From contig SVUD01000039.1 of the NCBI GenBank assembly GCA_015063445.1, positions 1 to 17,605 of the forward strand: 17,605 bases of DNA, read 5' to 3'. Below are positions 13,810 to 17,605 of this stretch, piece by piece. The notes under the pieces are model-generated. The model had not been told where the DNA came from. It worked only from the letters and a program-made list of their open reading frames with translations, and searched no databases. How positions within the stretch are numbered: position 1 is the stretch's first letter; every line of letters begins with the position of its first letter. Origin of the DNA: Oscillospiraceae bacterium. Its GTDB lineage: Bacteria > Bacillota_A > Clostridia > Oscillospirales > CAG-272. The translations under genes and the position numbers were made by a program.

Positions 13810-14520
13810 TCATAAGCTTGTAACGTGTATTTCAGCCTCAGCGTTGACCTTTCCGTCCTCACGAACGGTTCTTACGTAGTAAAGATCGCCGCTTTTTTCA
13901 ACGAAAACGTCAAGCTTTTCACGGAATTTTGCTTCATTAACGTAGCTTATCGTGATGCAGTCTATCCTCTTTTTATCGAGCGAAATAAACGAAGAGAAGA
14001 TGTCTGCGTATTTTGTGTTGTTAATGTGCTTGTTTCTGTCAAGATCAGCGTAAGCGACAACGTATTCGCCGACCTTAGTCATAGCCGAGGGCATATTGAT
14101 ACGTCCGAGGTGCATATCCCAGGGCTCGTGCGTTGCGAGATTTAAATCAAAGTCCCCAACTTTAACCAAAGAGCGATTTTCGGTATCAATAAGCGCCCAT
14201 ACCGAAATAGCTCTTCCTATCGGCTCACCGTTTTTGTAGAGTCCGTAGCAACGGATAAAGCTGTATCCGCGGCTGACGCAAGGGAAGGTTTCTGCTTCAA
14301 GTCTGTCATAGGTATAGACGGGGGCAGTGAATTCAAGCCTGATCTTGCTTATAATAAAGGCTCTGTTCATATCCCTTAGCTGATCGTAGGACATACCGTT
14401 TTCAGTGAGCTGCATCTGCGCTGTGGACTGAATGTATTTCATAAGAGAGGAAACACGGCAAACTCCGTTAAAATCAACGTCGTGCACGTCTACCTCTATC
14501 TGTTTTCTGTAACCTTGCAT
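13810..14520 (-). CDS. Acyl-ACP thioesterase (FatA/FatB-like)
   Basis: A 236-residue double-hotdog enzyme that releases fatty acids from acyl carrier protein in the cytoplasm. The first hotdog spans about 4-125 (EVDVHDVDFNGVCRVSSLMKY, with the SKIRLEFTAPVYTYDRLEAETF strand and RGYSFIRCYGLY). The second spans about 150-236 and carries the catalytic-type motif DRNKHINNTKY (161-171), with N163 and H165 in the expected places. The length matches bacterial acyl-ACP thioesterases. The ATG at 14520 has GAGGTG about 4 bases upstream. It is a single gene, divergent from thioredoxin, with its own terminator. Chain-length preference cannot be read from sequence. It may supply free fatty acids or adjust membrane composition. 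Confidence 0.93.
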   Translation of the reverse strand: MQGYRKQIEVDVHDVDFNGVCRVSSLMKYIQSTAQMQLTENGMSYDQLRDMNRAFIISKIRLEFTAPVYTYDRLEAETFPCVSRGYSFIRCYGLYKNGEPIGRAISVWALIDTENRSLVKVGDFDLNLATHEPWDMHLGRINMPSAMTKVGEYVVAYADLDRNKHINNTKYADIFSSFISLDKKRIDCITISYVNEAKFREKLDVFVEKSGDLYYVRTVREDGKVNAEAEIHVTSL

Positions 14521-14624
14521 ATTTCACCTCTGTAATTTGCGTTTTGATCTACATAATGATATCCCTTTGGAGCTTAAAAATCTATACAAAATTGTAAATT
14601 TTTCGAAAAATAAAAGAAAAAGTA

Positions 14625-14715
14625 TGGAAAATTTAACTTATTAGTGGTAAAATAGAGTTGTAAAAAACAACTCCTCAAAATCCGATAAATTCACTCCGAA
14701 CACTCGGATAGAGGA
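14625..14715 (+). promoter_or_regulatory. trxA promoter and structured leader
   Basis: TGGAAA (14625-14630, weak -35), 17 bases and TAAAAT (14648-14653). The transcript would begin inside or beside a perfect 7-bp hairpin GAGTTGT/ACAACTC with an AAAAA loop (14655-14673), followed by ATCCGA/TCGGAT (14680-14685 with 14704-14709). A 5'-end hairpin may stabilise the mRNA. Confidence 0.5.
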
Positions 14716-14736
14716 AAAAAGCAAAGGAGACGAAAA

Positions 14737-15048
14737 ATGATAATAATAACCAAAGAAAATTTTGAAAAAGAGATAGAAAAATCCGATAAGCTCTGCGTTA
14801 TAGATCTCTATGCGGATTGGTGCGGCCCCTGCCGTATGCTCGCCCCCGTTCTTGCCGAGCTTGAGGCAGAGTATCCCGACGTTAAGTTCTGCAAGGTAAA
14901 CGTTGATAACGAACCCGAAATCGCAAGAATTTTCAAGGTAGAGAGCATTCCTCTCGTTGCGTTCGTTAAGAATAATACCTATCTCGATATGTCCGTCGGC
15001 TACGTTCCGAAGGCATCTCTTGCAAAAAAGATAGAAGATAATAAATGA
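14737..15048 (+). CDS. trxA: Thioredoxin
   Basis: A 103-residue cytoplasmic disulfide reductase of typical length. The redox site is WCGPC at 28-32 after the DLYAD strand, and the cis-proline is P72 in ESIPLVAF. KVNVDNEPEIARIF is the usual strand-helix between them. There is no signal peptide. The ATG has GGAG about 7 bases upstream. It is monocistronic: its own leader and promoter precede it, and a strong terminator follows. The C-terminal GYVPKASLAKKIEDN matches the last helix of the fold. Confidence 0.95.
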   Translation: MIIITKENFEKEIEKSDKLCVIDLYADWCGPCRMLAPVLAELEAEYPDVKFCKVNVDNEPEIARIFKVESIPLVAFVKNNTYLDMSVGYVPKASLAKKIEDNK

Positions 15049-15073
15049 GAGTCATTAAGAATTTAACAAAACA

Positions 15074-15122
15074 AAAAGGTGGAGAAACTGCTTTTACCGC
15101 AGAATCTTCACCTTTTCGTTTT
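15074..15122 (+). terminator. Intrinsic terminator of trxA
   Basis: AAAAGGTGGAGA (15074-15085) pairs with TCTTCACCTTTT (15105-15116) with one G-T pair, plus an inner CTGC/GCAG stem, and is followed by CGTTTTT. It is the strongest hairpin in the window. Confidence 0.9.
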
Positions 15123-15232
15123 TATAAATGGATTTTGAGCAAGCTGATTGCTCCGAGTGGCAAAATTTAGTCAATTGTTTCGAATTTGTAAGCAATTATT
15201 TTCATTTTGCCTCTTTTAAAATGTACAATGTT

Positions 15233-15670
15233 TTATTTTTTGTGTTTCATTCCGCGTTTTTTACGAATCCACCTTGCGCATACACCAGCTCCTTTGTATT
15301 TATCTCGGCTATGGAACATCCAAGACACGATTGTAACCCATGTACCCTGAAAATGTGTCATTCCAACAGCTATCTTTCTCCCTATGCTAAAAGAGATATC
15401 CGAATCAATAAAATAAAGTAGCACACAGCTAATTATTGCACAAAAAGGCAATATAGAAACAATATAGTAAAACAAACGCCATTGAAAAGGTATTTCTTCC
15501 TTGAACTTTGAATACACAAGCCATTGAATAAATGTTTCATCTTTTTTTCGTTTTTTCAGTGCACTTTTATTCATTTGGTATCTTTTTATTGTAGCAAAAA
15601 CACAACGAATAAAAATAAAACACAATGGGATTGGTATGCAGATTAATATTATTTGATCTCTAAGCCTCAT
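15233..15670 (-). CDS. Small membrane protein, candidate immunity protein
   Basis: A 145-residue, strongly basic protein of unknown family. Hydrophobic segments at about 6-27 (IILICIPIPLCFIFIRCVFA) and 64-88 (RLFYYIVSILPFCAIISCVLL) are membrane helices, and 95-118 is moderately hydrophobic. A Lys/Arg-rich loop (about 34-45) and a very basic C-terminus suggest those parts face the cytoplasm. The ATG at 15670 follows AGGA by about 8 bases, and the stop of the preceding fragment lies only three bases before it, so the two are translationally coupled. Given the RHS-type fragments upstream, this is the place an immunity protein would occupy. That role is inferred from position only. Another possibility is an unrelated inner-membrane protein. 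The antisense reading at 15128-15421 looks like noise. Confidence 0.6.
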   Translation of the reverse strand: MRLRDQIILICIPIPLCFIFIRCVFATIKRYQMNKSALKKRKKDETFIQWLVYSKFKEEIPFQWRLFYYIVSILPFCAIISCVLLYFIDSDISFSIGRKIAVGMTHFQGTWVTIVSWMFHSRDKYKGAGVCARWIRKKRGMKHKK

Positions 15671-15673
15671 AAA

Positions 15674-15928
15674 TTATCTTCCTAAATACCCAAAAACATT
15701 CGAATAAACGCCTTTCATAAAATCCGAGGTGAAGGCTGTATAGCCCATTGATGATAAAAAATCCGTAGGAATTTTATGCATGAATTGTTGGTAATAGCTT
15801 GCGGTAGATTTTCCATAATAAGAAAAAGCTTTTGCGCATTCTTTTATACCAGCTTTAAGTCCTTTTTGTTTGGTTGCGCTAAATGTACGACTTACCGTTT
15901 GTTTATCTTCCAAATTGGTCGTATTCAA
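15674..15928 (-). pseudogene. Orphan C-terminal fragment, possible toxin-tip remnant
   Basis: An 84-codon reading frame that starts with TTG (15928) without a ribosome site and is open upstream only to a TAG at 15956. It is translated as TTNLEDKQTVSRTFSATK followed by a helical, Ala/Lys-rich part and a serine/tyrosine-rich part ending GYLGR. It matches no family I know. It overlaps, in a different frame, the end of the preceding fragment (15903-16121), which suggests one original gene broken by a frameshift. It is immediately followed, after three bases, by the small membrane protein. I treat it as the tail of a decayed RHS or polymorphic-toxin gene; an intact small gene remains possible. Confidence 0.4.
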
Positions 15929-16121
15929 AATTTTCGCTACCGGAAATATCTCCGGCTACCAAGCTCATAGCTCCAAGAACACTGCCTTGTTGATAACTGA
16001 AAACCTGATACCAAGGATAATTAAATATTCCTTCGGTAGAATCGCATTTCAGATAATAATGCAAGCTGTTTGTTCGGTTACGCTTGTCTACAGAACGCTC
16101 TTTAAGAAATCGTAGCCGTAG
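15903..16121 (-). pseudogene. Frame-shifted fragment upstream of the tail module
   Basis: A 72-codon open stretch (between a TGA at 16122-16124 and a TAA at 15903-15905) reading LKERSVDKRNRTNSLHYYL, then YPWYQVFSYQQGSVLGAM and SGSENFEYDQFGR at the end. The aromatic, tyrosine-rich make-up and a final FEYDQFGR are like RHS/YD-type segments. It overlaps the YD-repeat fragment at one end and the 84-codon tail at the other, each in a different frame. The simplest reading is a single ancestral coding sequence with at least two frame changes. Confidence 0.4.
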
Positions 16122-16282
16122 TCACTGTTGTTATAACGTAATGCGTCTACCGGTCGATTTCTTCTGTCGTATTTGTATACGTACGTATAACCGTTAATGT
16201 TATCCGAGTAGGTATGAACTTGTCCGTCGTCGGTATACGTATATTCATACGCAAGAGTGTTATTTCCCACCTTAACAGAGCT
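16088..16282 (-). pseudogene. RHS/YD-repeat fragment
   Basis: This minus-strand stretch, after a TGA at 16283-16285 and ending at a TAG (16088-16090), reads SSVKVGNNTLAYEYTYTDD, then GYTYVYKYDRRNRPV and DYGYD. The alternation of Tyr-Thr-Tyr strands with YD-G-R/NRPV turns is the YD-repeat signature of RHS proteins, the shell-forming carriers of polymorphic toxins. A GTG at 16270 could start it, but no proper ribosome site precedes it. It begins 25 bases after the stop of the TPR-like gene, in the same frame but separated by stops, and is only about two repeats long, so it is a remnant and not a functional carrier. Confidence 0.65.
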
Positions 16283-16309
16283 TCATTTGCAGTGAATCCG
16301 AATAATATA

Positions 16310-17200
16310 TCACCATTCGGTGTTATGCATTGGACAACCGAAATAAGCACATTGATTCAAAGCAGGCGGAACGTTTTTGTATTCTGAAATATATTGTTTT
16401 CTTCGGCTCGTCGATGATATTAATGGTTCAAAACGCCGTTTTGACCTTCTCTTCGAGATACCAACTTTCAAGAATTCGTCTGAATATTTTTTCGCTAATT
16501 CAAAATTTTCAACAGCTATACAGCATTGAATCATGGCAGAAACGATAAATTCATTCAAACTATATGAATTAAAGACCTTTTCGCACAAAACATACCCCTG
16601 CTCATACATTTCAAATTTGGTATAAAACATCAGTAAATCTATTTCATCGAGATATTGAGGAAAATTACTTATAATTTCAAGCGCCTCTTTGATCATCCCT
16701 TTTCTTAGTACCAATTCAAAATATAACGAAACCGCTTCTGAAAAAGGATTATCTTTAACGATATTTCTTATCGAATCTCCAATTTCATCGTTTTCCGGTG
16801 ACCAAATATATAAAAAACGCAGATAATTATAGTGAATCTTGTCTGAATGCTCGACCGAAAGCATTTCCTTTAAGTATTCGCAGACATACTGACAAAGTTC
16901 GTTTTTATTTTTTTTATTAATATTAAGTAGATGATCTATTGCGTCAATTGTTGCGAAACAATTGACTAATGTCTTTTTCATATTAGCTGATTTCTTCAAA
17001 TAATTCAACCCAAGATTTAAAGCGTTTCTGACTTTTCCGTTTTTACATGTTAACCCTTCAGAAATCAAATAATATCCCAAATTGTTATATGTTTGATAAG
17101 ATGGATGCTTTTTTGCGTTTTCAAAAAATAGAGTCTGCGCTTTGAACCAATCTTGTTTATTTAATAAATTTAATGCTTGTTTGTTTATTTCGTATGACAA
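16310..17200 (-). CDS. TPR-like helical repeat protein, candidate immunity protein
   Basis: A 296-residue soluble protein composed of helix pairs. The first units (about 3-60, INKQALNLLNKQDWFKAQTLF followed by HPSYQTYNNLGYYLIS) follow the TPR pattern, and further pairs run to about 245 (EALEIISNFPQY, GYVLCEKVFNSY, FELAKKYSDEFLKVG). The last 50 residues are basic (SKRRSKRRF) and end with CAYFGCPMHN, a Cys-X4-Cys-X2-His motif that could bind metal. The start is a TTG at 17200 with GGAG 7 bases upstream. The stop of the preceding RHS fragment (TAG, 17211-17213) runs into this ribosome site, so translation is coupled. That spot is normally taken by the immunity gene of a toxin tip, which is my inference. 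There is no family match beyond TPR. Confidence 0.65.
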   Translation of the reverse strand: MSYEINKQALNLLNKQDWFKAQTLFFENAKKHPSYQTYNNLGYYLISEGLTCKNGKVRNALNLGLNYLKKSANMKKTLVNCFATIDAIDHLLNINKKNKNELCQYVCEYLKEMLSVEHSDKIHYNYLRFLYIWSPENDEIGDSIRNIVKDNPFSEAVSLYFELVLRKGMIKEALEIISNFPQYLDEIDLLMFYTKFEMYEQGYVLCEKVFNSYSLNEFIVSAMIQCCIAVENFELAKKYSDEFLKVGISKRRSKRRFEPLISSTSRRKQYISEYKNVPPALNQCAYFGCPMHNTEW

Positions 17201-17210
17201 GATTTTTCTC

Positions 17211-17456
17211 CTAATTTATATAAATTCTAATTTTAGGGGATGGTGCCTTTCCGCCACGAGGTGGATCTTTGTCTTTATCCTTAGAAGTAGCTTCTGCCAA
17301 TGCTTCGCCGGCCATATCGGCTGCTATTATTGCCGCAAAAGTTGCTACTGTAGCCGCTATCGCTTTTAGAAGCGCTACTCCTCCATATCCTAAAGCAATT
17401 AATACTCCTGCCGTTCTCGTCGGATCATAATAATTGATTGGGTTAAGCTGGTCTAT
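17211..17456 (-). pseudogene. Orphan RHS core end with hydrophobic C-terminal module
   Basis: Directly after a stop at 17457-17459 and in the same frame, 81 codons read IDQLNPINYYDPTRTAGVL, then a hydrophobic run (about 20-52, GYGGVALLKAIAATVATF onward), and DPPRGGKAPSPKIRIYIN at the end. LNPINYYDP corresponds to the NPxNYxDPxG ending of the RHS core, after which the variable toxin tip begins. Here the final glycine is Arg. There is no start codon, no ribosome site and no YD-repeat carrier in front, so this is a displaced tip module of the kind found downstream of RHS genes. The tip is short (about 70 residues) and membrane-like, not enzyme-like, and could be truncated. Confidence 0.6.
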
Positions 17457-17605
17457 TTAATTAGCAGATTTGAGTTCAAAATCATCCTTGCAATCGTTAT
17501 AACAAGTTTCGCAAATCCATAATTTGTTGTTATCGGTTGTGTATCCTATCGGTAATTTTTCTGTGCCAATCTCGTTTTGACAAAACTCGCAAACAGGCTT
17601 AGGTG
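17457..17605 (-). CDS. Partial Cys4 zinc-ribbon protein (C-terminus)
   Basis: The last 48 codons of a minus-strand gene that begins beyond the right edge. The visible part is PKPVCEFCQNEIGTEK, then TTDNNKLWICETCYNDC and DDFELKSAN. CX2C and CX2C pairs separated by about 24 residues form a zinc-ribbon or knuckle, with one more Cys (YNDC) just after. It is intact to its TAA stop and directly precedes the orphan RHS module in the same frame. In this setting it could be the immunity gene of a previous module or a regulator. No function is claimed. Confidence 0.6.
   Translation of the reverse strand, partial: PKPVCEFCQNEIGTEKLPIGYTTDNNKLWICETCYNDCKDDFELKSAN

Noticed and set aside
13635..13862. 75-codon minus-strand frame
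   Set aside because: Runs through a terminator hairpin and into the thioesterase gene in a different frame; no ribosome site.
15128..15421. 97-codon plus-strand frame
   Set aside because: Begins just after the trxA terminator with no ribosome site and is antisense to the membrane-protein gene.
1..17605. CRISPR arrays, tRNA/rRNA genes, insertion sequences
   Set aside because: No regularly spaced repeats, cloverleaf or rRNA signatures, and no transposase-like reading frame were seen by eye.

Overview
The window looks like a chromosomal segment of a low-to-moderate GC Gram-positive anaerobe in class Clostridia, probably a gut-type Oscillospirales or Christensenellales relative. This is inferred from strong AGGAGG-type ribosome binding sites, sigma-A promoters with extended -10 boxes, and families typical of Clostridia: a TatD-linked radical SAM protein, a DUF6514-like protein, a LysM/GH18-like protein, a PqqD plus SipW-like peptidase pair, and a two-domain acyl-ACP thioesterase. 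No rRNA, tRNA or CRISPR array was seen.

Layout. Positions 1-492 hold no convincing gene. They contain a leftward promoter (273-301) reading into a palindrome-rich leader that leaves the window, and a rightward promoter (433-461) for a large GH106-like glycoside hydrolase (493-3600) followed by a glycerophosphodiester phosphodiesterase (3642-4352). A bidirectional terminator separates these from a small XRE regulator (minus strand). The regulator's intergenic region carries several ATTCAAA half-sites, one palindrome filling the spacer of a divergent promoter that drives a 98-residue protein. Next comes a compact minus-strand cassette of three small uncharacterised genes with its own promoter (5195-6028).

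From 6088 to 15125 the content is mostly housekeeping: metG-tatD-radical SAM (likely one operon), a LysM/GH18-like protein whose catalytic motif is lost, enolase, a PqqD-like/S26-type peptidase pair with an overlapping TAATG junction, a DUF6514-like protein, an acyl-ACP thioesterase and thioredoxin. Several intrinsic terminators and promoters can be placed.

From 15233 to the right edge the DNA is more AT-rich and all genes lie on the minus strand. It reads as a decayed or recombined array of RHS-type polymorphic-toxin pieces: a Cys4 protein tail, an orphan RHS core end (NPINYYDP) with a hydrophobic C-terminal module, a TPR-like protein translationally coupled to it, a YD-repeat fragment, two further frame-shifted fragments, and a coupled small membrane protein. 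This is the most system-like part of the window. The modules resemble displaced toxin-tip/immunity cassettes, but their biochemical activities are not recognisable from sequence alone.
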